Positions 10,746 to 20,780 of a DNA stretch of 64,000 nt are shown here, piece after piece. The DNA comes from Acaryochloris sp. CCMEE 5410. GTDB taxonomy: Bacteria; Cyanobacteriota; Cyanobacteriia; Thermosynechococcales; Thermosynechococcaceae. The notes under the pieces were generated by a model. It saw nothing but the letters and a program-made list of their open reading frames with translations. It was not told where the DNA came from and searched no databases. Each line of letters starts with the position of its first letter. Positions within the stretch are counted from its first letter, which is position 1. Made by a program: the position numbers and the translations under genes. The stretch covers positions 2,046,001 through 2,110,000 of the forward strand of contig NZ_AFEJ02000001.1 of assembly GCF_000238775.2 (NCBI RefSeq), read 5' to 3'.

Positions 10746-12371
10746 CTATTCCCATTCGATGGTCCCTGGGGGTTTGGAGGTGATATCGTAGGCAACTCGA
10801 TTGACGCCCTTCACTTCATTGACAATTCGGTTAGAAATCGTTTCTAGGAGTTCGTAGGGGGCACGGGACCAATCAGCGGTCATGCCATCTTCGCTGGAGA
10901 CAAACCGCAGGACAATGGGGTAGGCATAGGTGCGTTGATCTCCCATCACCCCGACGCTGCGGACGGGTAATAAAACGGCAAAGGCTTGCCAAAATTCACT
11001 GTAATTCCCGGACCGATTGACTTCTTGACGGACAATTAAATCAGCATCCCGCAAAATATTCAGGCGTTCTGCTGTGACTTCCCCAATAATCCGAATGGCT
11101 AAGCCGGGGCCTGGGAATGGATGACGGTTGACAATCTCTTCTGGCAACCCGAGGGAGCGGCCGACCTTACGGACTTCGTCTTTGAAGAGCTTCCGCAAGG
11201 GTTCGACCAACTTGAATCGTAGATCTTTCGGTAGTCCACCGACGTTGTGGTGACTCTTAATCTTGACGGCCACTCGCTCTCCTGTGGCTGGGTCGACATT
11301 GGTATCGGCAGATTCGATCACGTCGGGATAGAGGGTGCCCTGGGCGAGGTAGTCGAAGGGGCCTAACCGTCGGGATTCCTCTTCAAACACTTGGATAAAC
11401 TCATGGCCAATCCGTTTGCGCTTTTCTTCTGGATCGGTGATGCCATTCAGCCGTTCTAAAAACCGATCGCGAGCCATCACATATTCCACCGGAATGTGAA
11501 ACTGGTCCCGAAAGAGTTTGACGAGACGTTCAGGTTCCAGCTTGCGCATAAACCCTTGGTCAATAAACATACAGGTTAAGTTGTCGCCAATGGCCCTATG
11601 GAGAAGAAAGGCTAGGGTCGAAGAATCTACGCCACCGGAAAGAGCCAGTAGCACCCGCTTATTCCCGACCTTGGCCCGAACTTCGCGAATGGCCTCTTCC
11701 ACAAAAGCCTCTGTCGTCCAAGTCGGTTCACATTCGCAAATGTGATAGACAAAGTTACAGATCAGGGCCTGCCCCCCTTGAGAGTGAACCACTTCAGGGT
11801 GGAACTGGACGCCGTAGAGCTGACGGTCATGGTGGGCAACGGCAGCTTGAGGAGTGTTGGTGGTGTGAGCTAAAACTTTAAACCCTTCCGGTAAAGCGGT
11901 CACGGAATCTCCATGACTCATCCACATGGTGGTTTGATCTTCGACGTTGGTGAGTAAATCTGTAGGGTCATCAATGATCAGGGAGGCTTTCCCATATTCG
12001 GCTGCGTCAGAGGCTTCTACCTGCCCTCCCAACTGTTGCACCATCAGCTGCATGCCATAGCAAACGCCTAAAACGGGAATACCCAAATTCCAAATCTCGG
12101 GATCGCAGGCAGGAGCATGTTGGGCATAAACGGAATTAGGACCACCGGATAAGATAATGCCTTTGGGATTAAGCTGTCGTAGCTGCTCTATGGACGTGCG
12201 ATAAGACAATACTTCTGAATAGACTTGGGTCTCGCGAATGCGACGAGCGATAAGTTCAGAGTACTGGGAGCCAAAATCAAGAATGACAATCATTTGCCGG
12301 TCAACAGGGGTCTGGGCAAATGTGGAGTCTTGAGGATGAGCAGAGAGAGGTTGCTGGGTCTGAGAAGGCAC
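10746..12371 (-). CDS. guaA: GMP synthase (glutamine-hydrolysing)
   Basis: Converts XMP to GMP using glutamine and ATP, the last step of guanine nucleotide synthesis. It has 541 residues, including a short cyanobacterial N-terminal extension. The class I glutamine amidotransferase domain carries catalytic Cys104 (GVCYG) with His191 and Glu193 (HPEVV). The ATP-pyrophosphatase domain has the P-loop SGGVDSS at 245-251. The dimerisation domain ends in PPGTIEWE, the usual GuaA C-terminus. The start is a GTG at 12371 with AAAGGG about 9 bases upstream; an internal ATG before IVILDFGSQ is less likely. Confidence 0.97.
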   Translation of the reverse strand: MPSQTQQPLSAHPQDSTFAQTPVDRQMIVILDFGSQYSELIARRIRETQVYSEVLSYRTSIEQLRQLNPKGIILSGGPNSVYAQHAPACDPEIWNLGIPVLGVCYGMQLMVQQLGGQVEASDAAEYGKASLIIDDPTDLLTNVEDQTTMWMSHGDSVTALPEGFKVLAHTTNTPQAAVAHHDRQLYGVQFHPEVVHSQGGQALICNFVYHICECEPTWTTEAFVEEAIREVRAKVGNKRVLLALSGGVDSSTLAFLLHRAIGDNLTCMFIDQGFMRKLEPERLVKLFRDQFHIPVEYVMARDRFLERLNGITDPEEKRKRIGHEFIQVFEEESRRLGPFDYLAQGTLYPDVIESADTNVDPATGERVAVKIKSHHNVGGLPKDLRFKLVEPLRKLFKDEVRKVGRSLGLPEEIVNRHPFPGPGLAIRIIGEVTAERLNILRDADLIVRQEVNRSGNYSEFWQAFAVLLPVRSVGVMGDQRTYAYPIVLRFVSSEDGMTADWSRAPYELLETISNRIVNEVKGVNRVAYDITSKPPGTIEWE

Positions 12372-12515
12372 GGAAGGTATCCCTTTGAGTGATGAGGGGG
12401 CAGGGTTTGGATAGAAAAGTTAAACAAAAAATCAGAAAACCCTAGAACCCGAAGTATGGATAACTAGCGATGAAAGAATATATTGTGGAGGCTTTGAAAA
12501 TAGGTATAAATATTT

Positions 12516-13664
12516 TTACAAGTTTAAGTCAATCTGGGGATTGCTGACAAAACGCTGCAGTAAATGGGTGCCGAAAGCGCTGACTGCAAACAGTTGGCGG
12601 TTGCGGTTAAAGAGTGCGGAACCCACTTGGACGGTGCGATCACAATGGGTATGGATATAGGTTTGCGATCGCACATCGATTCTTTGGGTTATGGCCCCAT
12701 AGACAGCATCCACCCAGCGATTCTGGGTTTGGTGATCGAAGTTCATTAAGAATTGCAGCGCTGCTTCGGCCGTTGGACTAGCAAATAGGGATTGAATCTG
12801 GGGGGAGGGCAGTCCTAAATTAGCGGCATAGGCCGTCAAAATTTCCAAGCGTGCATCCGCTAAATGGTGGTGAGTCTGAAAAATCCCCCCCGCCAGCTTC
12901 AGCAGTTTGCCATGATACCCCAGTAATAGAACAGAAGAGACGCCTTGAAAGCCAGATTCTACTAACAGCGGCCCCAACCAGTTGGCGGTTTTAATCTGAA
13001 CTTCACGAGGAATGCCCAAGGCACGGGCAATATCTAGACCATTCTCCCCCACACAAAACACCAGATGTTTCTGATCAATCGCTTTCTGTTGAAGCTCAAT
13101 TCGAAATTGATCTAACTGTTGAGGGGCACTCAAGGGCTGAGAGATCCCTGATGTTCCTAGCAAAGACAACCCTTCCACCACCCCAAATGCCTCATTGGAG
13201 GTGCGTTTGGCCAAGGCTCGCCCCTCGGGCAGGATCAGCGTGACCTGGATTCGGTCTCCTGGCTGGAGATGTTGCCCTAAGTTGATGTGCAGAAGCTGTT
13301 GGGCATAGCTGTAGATGGCAGCTTGATCGCCTTGGTTTCGATTGATGCCAATGCCCTCTCCCCCGAGTAGAACAATTGATTCAGTTTGGTCGGGTGCAGC
13401 CCATTCCACCAAGGCCCAGATCGGGGTATGACGCGTTAGGTCCAAATTATCGCCGGGATCGCTACGGGTAATCGCGAGGGCCTGACGAGGGCCTAATTTT
13501 GAGACCTGTTCAATGGGGATTTCAACAGACTGCGGAGGATTGATTAAATCCAGGGTCACCTGGAACCGCGCAATTGAGTCGTAGAGGTGATGCAGGGCTG
13601 CGATCGCAGCAGCGCAAGCAAAAACGGGTAAAGTATAGCCAGCGCGGGGTGGAGGAGTTGGCAT
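12516..13664 (-). CDS. cbiD: Cobalt-precorrin-5B C1-methyltransferase CbiD
   Basis: SAM-dependent methylation at C1 of the corrin ring in the early-cobalt (anaerobic) B12 pathway. Family marks are RAGYTLPVFACAAAIAAL near the N-terminus, a DPGDNLDLT block replacing the usual GDDPDVT, and a GGEGIGI-like segment (VLLGGEGIGINRN). Starting at ATG 13664 gives 382 residues. The frame also offers ATGs at 13679 and 13691, none with a good ribosome binding site, so the start is uncertain. It shares orientation and pathway with cobN, although guaA lies between them. psb27 is divergent, 132 bases away. Confidence 0.9.
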   Translation of the reverse strand: MPTPPPRAGYTLPVFACAAAIAALHHLYDSIARFQVTLDLINPPQSVEIPIEQVSKLGPRQALAITRSDPGDNLDLTRHTPIWALVEWAAPDQTESIVLLGGEGIGINRNQGDQAAIYSYAQQLLHINLGQHLQPGDRIQVTLILPEGRALAKRTSNEAFGVVEGLSLLGTSGISQPLSAPQQLDQFRIELQQKAIDQKHLVFCVGENGLDIARALGIPREVQIKTANWLGPLLVESGFQGVSSVLLLGYHGKLLKLAGGIFQTHHHLADARLEILTAYAANLGLPSPQIQSLFASPTAEAALQFLMNFDHQTQNRWVDAVYGAITQRIDVRSQTYIHTHCDRTVQVGSALFNRNRQLFAVSAFGTHLLQRFVSNPQIDLNL

Positions 13665-13796
13665 GAAGAAATGCCCCATTTGCCAGAGCATTCAGAACAG
13701 TAATGTTTTATCCTTTAAAACTGTGGACTTTTTGACAGGCCGGAGTCAATCAAAATCCCACGTCATTATTTTGTTATACGAGATCCCATAATCATT

Positions 13797-14207
13797 ATGA
13801 AGCGCTTTGTCTCCCGTCTACTCAGCTTAATGCTTGTAGCCTCGATGTTCTTAACTGGTTGCTCGCTTCTCTCTCCTGAGACCCTCCTATCGGGTGACTA
13901 TCAGCAAGACACCATCTATGTTATTGACAACCTCAGTAACGCGATCACCTTGCCTGATGATGATCCCAATAAAGCAGAAAATCAAGCAGCAGCCGGTGCG
14001 CTGATTAGTGAGTATGTATCTCGGTATCGCCGTAAGCCCAAATTAGCAGGATCTGCTTCCTTTATGACCATGGCAACGGCATTGAACGGCTTAGCTGGAC
14101 ACTATAACTCCTATCCCAACCGTCCTTTACCTCAAAGACTCAAAGATCGTTTGGAGCAAGAGTTCAAACAAGCTAAGATTGCCCTCAAACGGGAAAACGC
14201 TGCTTAA
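13797..14207 (+). CDS. psb27: Photosystem II assembly lipoprotein Psb27
   Basis: Psb27 binds CP43 on the lumenal side of photosystem II during assembly and repair. The 136-residue product has a basic N-terminus, a hydrophobic stretch and the lipobox LTGC with Cys22, so it should be lipid-anchored in the thylakoid lumen. Family marks include the GDYQQDTIYVIDNL segment, the RYRRKPKLAGSASF segment and the C-terminal four-helix pattern LPQRLKDRLEQEF. tatA follows 23 bases downstream on the same strand and may be co-transcribed. Confidence 0.95.
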   Translation: MKRFVSRLLSLMLVASMFLTGCSLLSPETLLSGDYQQDTIYVIDNLSNAITLPDDDPNKAENQAAAGALISEYVSRYRRKPKLAGSASFMTMATALNGLAGHYNSYPNRPLPQRLKDRLEQEFKQAKIALKRENAA

Positions 14208-14230
14208 CCCCCCCTTCAAGGAATCTGCAT

Positions 14231-14395
14231 ATGTTTGGTTTAGGTTGGTTGGAAGTCGGACTCATTGCCCTCGCGGCAGTTATCCTGTTTGGTCCCAAGA
14301 AATTACCTGAACTCGGTGCCTCATTAGGGAAATCCCTGAGAGGTTTTAAAGACGAATTACAGGGCGACTCAGAAGAAGAGCCAACTGAAGACTAG
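14231..14395 (+). CDS. tatA: Twin-arginine translocase subunit TatA
   Basis: A 54-residue protein read directly from the sequence. It begins MFGLGWLEVGLIALAAVI, a single N-terminal membrane helix. The hinge LFGPKKLPELG and an amphipathic helix (SLGKSLRGFKDEL) follow, and the tail is acidic (SEEEPTED). This is the complete TatA/E pattern; the F-G hinge is the family hallmark. AAGGA lies about 8 bases before the ATG. TatA forms the pore-like assembly that exports folded proteins across thylakoid and plasma membranes. Linkage to psb27 suggests shared transcription but no proven functional link. Confidence 0.94.
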   Translation: MFGLGWLEVGLIALAAVILFGPKKLPELGASLGKSLRGFKDELQGDSEEEPTED

Positions 14396-14431
14396 ATTCG
14401 CCCAGTAGCAATCCTTTCTGGGTTTAATCTA

Positions 14432-14470
14432 AATACCCCCCTTTTCTCGACTGGAGAGGAGGGGGGTATT
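14432..14470. terminator. Bidirectional terminator-like hairpin
   Basis: AATACCCCCC (14432-14441) and GGGGGGTATT (14461-14470) pair, with CTC/GAG pairs also available inside. It sits between the convergent tatA and tsaB genes. There is no long T tract. Confidence 0.6.
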
Positions 14471-14485
14471 GCGCATTGTGATGGG

Positions 14486-15127
14486 TTAGCGTGAGGGTGG
14501 ACTAGCTGCGAGGGAGCCATAGTAGGGCAGAATTTTCTGCCAGGTGGGTTGCTGCCCAGCCTGCCATCGTTGATGGGCTAAGGAAATCATGGCTTGGCAA
14601 ATGCCCTGGGGGTCAACGGTGTCGGGGTAAAGATGGTGGTAAATCTTCTCAGTGGATAGAAGATGTTGCCACACCTCTAGCTCAACGTACTGGAGGGTTT
14701 TATAGATCGATAACGCCTGAGTAGATGCGTCCCAAGTGAAAAGACTGCCATAGACTGATCCACGCTGCCCCGGATACTCCACCGCTATCAGCTCATCCTC
14801 ATTTACTTTTGATAGGCTACTTGCATAGGCATACGCTTGAGCCGTCAGGGTAGAAACACCGTAAAGAGGAATATTTAGCTGCTGGGCCAAGGTTCGTGCT
14901 GTTACCACTCCAATACGGGTACCAGTAAAGCTGCCAGGGCCTTGAGCAACTACTAGCCACCCCAAGTCAGACCAAGAGAGGGGCGCTAGGAAGTCCTTTA
15001 AATAGTGATGCAGGTGGATGGAAATATCACGGCCTAAATCCCAGGTTTGATAACGGTTAATTTGCGCAAAGTTGGAGATCCCTAAGGTTAACGCTGAGCT
15101 AGTCGTATCGAGGCCAAGAACGTGCAT
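14486..15127 (-). CDS. tsaB: tRNA threonylcarbamoyladenosine biosynthesis protein TsaB
   Basis: TsaB (YeaZ) is the partner that organises TsaD and TsaE in making t6A37 of ANN-decoding tRNAs. It is an actin/ASKHA-fold protein. The N-terminus MHVLGLDTTSSALTLGI and the block VVAQGPGSFTGTRIGV are diagnostic. ATG 15127 gives 213 residues and fits the family start; the frame runs on to a GTG at 15151 that has a poorly spaced GAGAAG. It is convergent with tatA and divergent from the DUF1361 gene. Confidence 0.92.
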   Translation of the reverse strand: MHVLGLDTTSSALTLGISNFAQINRYQTWDLGRDISIHLHHYLKDFLAPLSWSDLGWLVVAQGPGSFTGTRIGVVTARTLAQQLNIPLYGVSTLTAQAYAYASSLSKVNEDELIAVEYPGQRGSVYGSLFTWDASTQALSIYKTLQYVELEVWQHLLSTEKIYHHLYPDTVDPQGICQAMISLAHQRWQAGQQPTWQKILPYYGSLAASPPSR

Positions 15128-15230
15128 TTGGAACTTCGTGATAATGATCACCTTCTCATTCTAATAAGGCAGGGGATGATGGTTGCACGACCTTGCAGTT
15201 CGCAGTAGACAGGACAATCACAATAGGACT

Positions 15231-15887
15231 ATGGAACGCATTCTGGGCGAATATTTAGGAGAATTTAACGGATATAGCGGTTGGATTGTCTGGAATCTTT
15301 TTTTGGCCTTTATTCCCATGGCTTTAAGCTTTTGGCTGTTTCGATGGCCCCATCGGTCGCGAACCCTGGTCTGGTGGATTGCGTTAGTTTCATTTATTGC
15401 CTTTTTACCCAATGCCCCCTATCTGCTAACAGACATTATTCATCTGGTGGGGGCAGCGCGCAGTACCAATTCCATTTGGATTGTCACCTTGTTTTTTATC
15501 CCCCTCCATACCTTTGCGATTTTGGCAGGGTTTGAAGCCTATGTCGTCTCTTTGATTAATCAGGGACATTACCTCAAGAAACAGGGGGCAGGTCAGTTTG
15601 TGAAAGGGGCAGAGATCCTGGTGCATATTCTCTGTGCCATTGGCATTTATCTGGGGCGGTTTATCCGCTTCAACAGCTGGGATCTGATCACCAATCCCAA
15701 AAACGTCTTGCTGGTCAGCATGAATGAACTCACTTCAAAGTTTCCGGTTGTCGTGGTTCTAATTACTGTGGTGGTGCTAATTCTGTTCTATTGGATCATG
15801 AAACAAATTACCCTGGGTCTTGTGTTGAGGGTTCAGCATGTTCGCAGAGCGAACCGAGGTTTGGCGCCAGATCAAGATCTGTATTGA
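15231..15887 (+). CDS. DUF1361 integral membrane protein
   Basis: A 218-residue protein with about six membrane helices, matching the DUF1361 family by the block FLPNAPYLLTDIIHL and the later YLGRFIRFNSWDLITNP. The function of the family is unknown. The frame opens at a TTG at 15183, but ATG 15231 (MERILGEY) with AGGA just before it is preferred. Its 3' end is followed closely by the small gene at 15943. Confidence 0.8.
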   Translation: MERILGEYLGEFNGYSGWIVWNLFLAFIPMALSFWLFRWPHRSRTLVWWIALVSFIAFLPNAPYLLTDIIHLVGAARSTNSIWIVTLFFIPLHTFAILAGFEAYVVSLINQGHYLKKQGAGQFVKGAEILVHILCAIGIYLGRFIRFNSWDLITNPKNVLLVSMNELTSKFPVVVVLITVVVLILFYWIMKQITLGLVLRVQHVRRANRGLAPDQDLY

Positions 15888-15942
15888 ACCCTGGTTGGGA
15901 CATGCCAGAATAGGGGCATGCCCCCCATGTGGAGAATCAGTG

Positions 15943-16143
15943 ATGCCTTTAGAACGTCGATTGTCTCGGGATGCCTATTTGCAAAATGAGATTGTGATTC
16001 TGAAACAGCTTTGCCTAACGCCGAGCCAGATGTTTCAACCAGGGCGTTATAAGGTGAGTGAGCTGCCAGATGAAGCCTTCACTATGGGGCTAGTAGAACG
16101 GGCTCCCATTCCATCTGAAGAGAATCCCGATGATGCTGAATAA
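15943..16143 (+). CDS. Small conserved-looking hypothetical protein (66 aa)
   Basis: ATG 15943 has GGAGAA about 7 bases upstream; the longer frame from 15838 overlaps DUF1361 and is not needed. The 66-residue product (MPLERRLSRDAYLQNEIV at the start, acidic ENPDDAE at the end) is soluble and has no recognisable domain. Position 55 bases after the DUF1361 gene suggests one transcript. Confidence 0.6.
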   Translation: MPLERRLSRDAYLQNEIVILKQLCLTPSQMFQPGRYKVSELPDEAFTMGLVERAPIPSEENPDDAE

Positions 16144-16351
16144 AAGGAGAGAGCATGAGGCACCCAAAAAACCTCAGGGTCGAAAGCTTGAGCGTAAGTA
16201 GAAGTAGAAACCCTAGCCAAAAATAGCAGCTCTAGAACGGGGACCATATTACAGTCTGAGTAATGTTTGCGTGTGCTCATCAGTCGTTTGGCAGAGTCGT
16301 CCATAGCTGAACTTGGGAGTGTTCTTTTTCCTAACGGCCTAATCAGGTGAA

Positions 16352-16383
16352 ACGATTCATTCACTCCATGTAAGATGAATCGT
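16352..16383. repeat. Inverted repeat, 9-bp arms
   Basis: ACGATTCAT (16352-16360) pairs with ATGAATCGT (16375-16383) across a 14-base loop. It is upstream of aspS. It could be a terminator for the 15943 gene, part of a small RNA, or a binding site; no T tract follows. Confidence 0.45.
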
Positions 16384-16535
16384 ATTGAGATCTAGCGGTG
16401 ATTAAAAACTATGCCCTATTTCTCAGTGGTGCCAGGAACGTTGGCAATGAGAAGAGGTAGTTTTTACCCAAAGTCACCACTCCTATTTTGATCCTTGAGA
16501 AGCTAGGAAGTCCCAAGAAAATAACCTTTCTCATA

Positions 16536-16557
16536 GATTTAGATCCGGATCTAAATC
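16536..16557. repeat. Perfect 22-bp palindrome upstream of aspS
   Basis: The half-site GATTTAGATCC is followed directly by its exact reverse complement, with no loop. Such a spacer-free palindrome fits a dimeric protein operator better than an RNA hairpin. It lies about 107 bases before the aspS ATG. Confidence 0.5.
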
Positions 16558-16663
16558 CAAGGTTAATAGCTGCGATAATGGGTGAGTTTGCCAAGGTGCA
16601 ATGATAATTTCCTCCTGAGTTGGGGAATCTTGTTGTTTGAAGAGGGAGCTGGATCTATCAGGT

Positions 16664-18451
16664 ATGCGAACCCACTATTGCAGTGAATTACGAAATGATC
16701 ATGTGGGTGAACGGGTTACCCTCTGTGGCTGGGTAGACCGCCGTCGCGATCATGGTGGCGTGATTTTTTTGGACGTGCGCGATCGCACCGGTTTGATCCA
16801 AATTGTCAGTGACCCGGAACGGACTCCTGAAGCCTATCCCCAAGCCGATGCTCTCCGAAACGAGTATGTCGTTCGGATTCACGGTGAGGTCAGTCGTCGT
16901 CCGGACGATTCCCTCAATCCCCGTCTGCCTACCGGAGAAGTTGAAATCTACGCTGATCAGATTGAGCTGCTCAATGCAGTTCACCAGCAGTTGCCGTTTC
17001 AGGTCTCAACGGCTGATGTGGAATCGGTCAAAGAAGAGCTGCGCCTCAAGTATCGGTATTTGGATTTGCGACGCGATCGCATGCATCAAAACATCATGAT
17101 GCGGCATCGGTTAATTCAATCGATTCGTCGCTATTTGGAAGATCAGCAGAACTTCGTAGATATTGAAACCCCCGTCTTAACTCGCTCCACCCCTGAAGGC
17201 GCACGAGACTACTTGGTACCCAGTCGAGCCAATCCGGGAGAATGGTTTGCCCTGCCTCAGTCACCTCAGATTTTTAAGCAATTGCTGATGGTGTCTGGGT
17301 TTGATCGCTATTACCAAATTGCCCGCTGTTTCCGGGATGAGGACTTACGAGCCGACCGCCAACCTGAATTTACGCAGCTGGACATGGAAATGAGCTTCAT
17401 GTCCCAAGAGGAAATCATTCAGCTCAATGAAGACTTAATGCGGCATGTCTTCAAGGCCCTCAAAGATATTGACTTGCCGAAGACATTCCCACAGATGACC
17501 TATGCCGAAGCCATGGAACGCTATGGCACCGATCGTCCAGATACCCGGTTTGATCTGGAGTTAGTGAATGTCTCTGACTTACTGGCAGACTCAGGATTCA
17601 AGGTGTTCTCAGGGGCGATTAAAAAAGACGGACAAGTCAAAGTTCTACCCATTCCCGATGGCAATGCCAATATCTCCAACGTTCGCATCAAACCTGGTGG
17701 TGACCTGTTTTCTGAAGCCAGTGCGGGTGGAGCTAAAGGTCTAGCCTATATCCGGGTTAAAGATGATGGTGCGATTGATACGATTGGGGCCATTAAAGAC
17801 AATCTATCACCAGAGCAAACGGCTGAACTACTTGAACGAACGGGCGCTAAGCCAGGTCATTTACTCCTATTTGGCGCAGGTCCTACAGAAATTGTGAACG
17901 CCTCTCTCTCCCGATTACGATTGGCATTGGGGGCAGAAATGAAACTGATTGATCCGGACCAAATCGATCTACTGTGGATAACGGAATTCCCCATGTTTGA
18001 GTGGAATGCCGATGAAAAGCGGCTGGAAGCGCTGCACCATCCTTTTACTGCGCCTTACCCAGAAGATGAAGCAGATCTCAAAACGGCCCGTGCCCAGGCC
18101 TATGACTTGGTTTATAACGGCCTAGAAATTGGCGGAGGGAGCCTGAGAATTTATCAAGCTGACTTGCAACGGCGTGTGTTTGACGCCATTGGCCTATCAG
18201 AGAAAGAAGCTCAAGATAAATTTGGGTTCTTGCTCAATGCTTTTAACTTTGGTGCTCCCCCCCACGGCGGTATTGCCTATGGCATTGATCGCTTGGCGAT
18301 GCTTCTCAGCGGTGAAGAATCGATTCGTGACACAATTGCGTTTCCCAAAACCCAGCAGGCTCGCTGTTTGCTAACACAAGCACCTTCCAGTGTGGATCAG
18401 AAGCAGCTTAAAGAATTGCAGATCAAATCCACGGCTGAACCTAAAAAGTAG
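16664..18451 (+). CDS. aspS: Aspartyl-tRNA synthetase
   Basis: Charges tRNA-Asp (possibly also tRNA-Asn, if non-discriminating). It is a bacterial class IIb synthetase of 595 residues. It has an OB-fold anticodon domain ([21 protein letters not shown]), class II motif 2 ([23 protein letters not shown]) and motif 3 ([14 protein letters not shown]), with the bacterial GAD insertion between. ATG 16664 ([10 protein letters not shown]) matches the family start; the TTG at 16637 would add nine residues. A GGAG lies about 16 bases upstream, which is longer than ideal. Confidence 0.96.
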   Translation: MRTHYCSELRNDHVGERVTLCGWVDRRRDHGGVIFLDVRDRTGLIQIVSDPERTPEAYPQADALRNEYVVRIHGEVSRRPDDSLNPRLPTGEVEIYADQIELLNAVHQQLPFQVSTADVESVKEELRLKYRYLDLRRDRMHQNIMMRHRLIQSIRRYLEDQQNFVDIETPVLTRSTPEGARDYLVPSRANPGEWFALPQSPQIFKQLLMVSGFDRYYQIARCFRDEDLRADRQPEFTQLDMEMSFMSQEEIIQLNEDLMRHVFKALKDIDLPKTFPQMTYAEAMERYGTDRPDTRFDLELVNVSDLLADSGFKVFSGAIKKDGQVKVLPIPDGNANISNVRIKPGGDLFSEASAGGAKGLAYIRVKDDGAIDTIGAIKDNLSPEQTAELLERTGAKPGHLLLFGAGPTEIVNASLSRLRLALGAEMKLIDPDQIDLLWITEFPMFEWNADEKRLEALHHPFTAPYPEDEADLKTARAQAYDLVYNGLEIGGGSLRIYQADLQRRVFDAIGLSEKEAQDKFGFLLNAFNFGAPPHGGIAYGIDRLAMLLSGEESIRDTIAFPKTQQARCLLTQAPSSVDQKQLKELQIKSTAEPKK

Positions 18452-18637
18452 TGGTGATCCTGCTGCTCCAATCGTGAAAACCATCTGTAAGGGACGTCTC
18501 TTGATCCGCTTAAAATCCAAACGACCTGGCCTGAATTGAACCCTACTCCTTCTCTGCAAGTCTAAGCCTAGGTGAAACCCATTTAGGTGAGAGACTCAAG
18601 TCACCCAATTGTAAAAAGATGCAGAGGAGTCGCTGAT

Positions 18638-19624
18638 ATGAGGAGATTTGAACAAGCCGTTGGGTGTGGTGTTTGTGTAATGGCGTCATCCATTCTATTG
18701 TGTGTCGGATGCCAGGCCAGTTCTGTAACTCCCCCAAACTCAAAGATCCATTCTGCAAAAAGCCTGACGGAACGGGTTAGGCATGAAGGCATCCAGCGAA
18801 CCTATCATATTTACTTACCTGAAGGGTTTAACCGACAGAAGTCACTGCCATTGGTATTGGCCCTGCATGGAGGAGGTGGAACAGGACGCCAGTTTGATCA
18901 AGCGCTTTCTCAAGGCCAGTTCAAGACCATTGCGAATCAGCGAGGAGTTATTTTAGTTTTCCCAGATGGTATGAATCGCCAATGGAGTGATGGGCGAACG
19001 CAGCATCTGAAGCGCAATAAATCCTACGATGATGTTGGTTTTATTTCCAAAGTCATTGACCGCATGATAGATGACTATGGCGTTGATGCCCAACGGGTCT
19101 ACGTTACTGGCATTTCCAACGGTGGGTTTATGTCTGTACGCTTGGCGTTAGATCTATCGGACAAAATCGCTGCGATCGCACCTGTAACTGCACAACTTCC
19201 CCTCGCCCTGCAGCATAAGACTTCTAATCAGCCGATTTCAGTCATGATCATCAACGGAACTGAGGATCCGATTGTGCCTTATCAGGGTGGGCATGTTCGT
19301 CTGTTTAAGTTTGGCCGCAGTCGTGGTGAAATACTCTCCACGGCCGAAACCATTGAGCATTTTCGTCTTCGCAATAACTGTCGCGCTAAGCCCAAAAAAA
19401 CATTACTCCCAAATAAGGATCCTAACGACGATACAAGGGTTGAGATGGCGCAATATACGGGGTGTGCTGATCAGACTGAGGTGACGCTTGTAAAAGTTAT
19501 TGGTGGGGGGCACACTTGGCCTGGTGGTGCGCAGTACCTGAAACCCAAATTGATTGGCAGGGTGTCGAAGGATATCAATGCAAGTGCCATGATTATTGAC
19601 TTTTTCCTCAAACATTCGCGGTAA
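18638..19624 (+). CDS. Lipoprotein esterase of the PHB-depolymerase / LpqC family
   Basis: An alpha/beta hydrolase of 328 residues. The N-terminal lipobox LCVGC puts Cys25 as the lipidation site, so it should be anchored outside the cytoplasm. The fold marks are LALHGGGGTG (oxyanion region) and the nucleophile Ser160 in GISNGG. Asp210 (NGTEDPIVP) and His292 (GGGHTWPGG) complete a catalytic triad. Family members cleave polyhydroxybutyrate, feruloyl or other esters; the substrate here is unknown. ATG 18638 is chosen because AGAGGAG lies 8 bases upstream; the frame is open from 18587. It is followed by a gene-poor region. Confidence 0.87.
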   Translation: MRRFEQAVGCGVCVMASSILLCVGCQASSVTPPNSKIHSAKSLTERVRHEGIQRTYHIYLPEGFNRQKSLPLVLALHGGGGTGRQFDQALSQGQFKTIANQRGVILVFPDGMNRQWSDGRTQHLKRNKSYDDVGFISKVIDRMIDDYGVDAQRVYVTGISNGGFMSVRLALDLSDKIAAIAPVTAQLPLALQHKTSNQPISVMIINGTEDPIVPYQGGHVRLFKFGRSRGEILSTAETIEHFRLRNNCRAKPKKTLLPNKDPNDDTRVEMAQYTGCADQTEVTLVKVIGGGHTWPGGAQYLKPKLIGRVSKDINASAMIIDFFLKHSR

Positions 19625-20666
19625 GTAAGAACGAGCGAAAATTCACGCTTAAGCGATTGCTGCTGATGATGATGATCAAACTATTCTTGTTTTCTGGTTA
19701 ATGATGGCTTTTGGCCGGACGGATCAGCATACGCCTAAAGTTAAAGGAAAAGGATTACGCGCAGTAGTACAGTCTGGGCTGGTCGAAAATCACTTCATAA
19801 TCTATGACAGGAAACTTTCCATTACTCATCGACTTCTATGACTTCGCTGGGAAACATTAGAGTGTCTTTGTACCGAAGTCCAAAAAGTACTTTATACGCC
19901 TGAATCGACAAGTACGATACCAACACTGGAGATTTGGGTGAATAATTATAAGAAGTATCCCATTCCGGCAAGCTATCGAACGACTTAGCGCTGAACTGGG
20001 GTTAAGTAGCCTATTAGATGTAGACTCACAGATTGAAGATACAAACACGGTCACAGGGAATTTCTAGGACTACGGTATTTCGATATTGAAAGACTCTTCC
20101 AAAGGATTTCTCTCGACCTCAATGGGTATCAGACATTTGATGAGACCTAAACACTATATCTAGCGGCTACCACGCTAATTCCCGGAGAGCCAATATTGAC
20201 TACATTTTTGCTTGAGCATCTATTTTATTCCTGTAACTATTTTTACTTATCCTCAGAAAGTTGCCTTTCAGATTGACCTATCATTGTGACCAATGGCGAA
20301 ATCTATAAACTCGATGCTCAATCTCAGTTTACGGGCTAGACATCTGCCCTATTTTGGACAGCAGATGAGCTGACATTTATGGTAGCCGTTTTAATCGGCT
20401 TTTCCGAAACTATACATAGTAGCCGGTAGCCCCTGACCTCCGGTAACCGTTAGTTTATAGGCAGGCAGTATATCGCACTTCGATATGCTTCTAAATAACC
20501 TAATATCTATCCACACTTATCCCTTGAGATTAGGTCCCTGCACGTGACAAACTATAGAGTTTATTACTATTTTGTTAACAAAGAAATCCCGCTCTTCATT
20601 CCTTAATAGTGAGATTTCAAGCTCACAGATGAGAAGGATCACAGACTTAGGAGGAGAGAAAATAGC
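19625..20666. other. About 1 kb of decayed sequence without an intact gene
   Basis: No ORF here looks intact. Short protein-like stretches appear in different plus-strand frames: MAFGRTDQHTPKVKGKG from 19704 ending at 19838, IPTLEIWVNNYKKYP near 19920, and AIERLSAELGLSSLLD near 19975-20066 in a shifted frame. This pattern suggests one or more pseudogenes, but I cannot name the ancestor. An ORF of 65 codons on the minus strand (19857-20054) does not look like a gene. An IS remnant lies 700 bases further on. Confidence 0.4.
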
Positions 20667-20780
20667 ATGTCTCCAGAAGAAGAGAGTTTTATTAGTGAGC
20701 AGCCCAAGATATCATTTATTTTCTTTATAAAACTCGCCACGACTGTTATTCTCGCATTTTTTCTAAATTTTGATAGATAA
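20667..20780 (+). CDS. Small single-helix membrane protein (37 aa)
   Basis: The ATG at 20667 follows AGGAGGAG by about 9-11 bases, a strong ribosome binding site. The 37-residue product starts with an acidic stretch (MSPEEESFISEQPK) and continues into one hydrophobic helix (ISFIFFIKLATTVILAFF), ending NFDR. It resembles the small subunits that stabilise photosynthetic or respiratory complexes, but I do not recognise it. It sits 153 bases before the cyAbrB gene in the same direction. Confidence 0.5.
   Translation: MSPEEESFISEQPKISFIFFIKLATTVILAFFLNFDR

Larger units (their letters stand above)
16144..16663. other. 520-base region before aspS with two inverted repeats, no protein gene
   Basis: No convincing ORF or tRNA. 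Two inverted repeats stand out and are listed separately (16352-16383 and 16536-16557). The stretch must contain the aspS promoter and leader and could hold a small RNA, but I cannot identify one. Confidence 0.5.

Noticed and set aside
18455-18637. GGTTCAATTC on the minus strand near aspS, tRNA-like
   Set aside because: Flanking bases do not form a T stem or acceptor stem.
19857-20054. Minus-strand frame of 65 codons in the debris region
   Set aside because: No ribosome binding site, no domain, and better protein-like stretches lie on the opposite strand.
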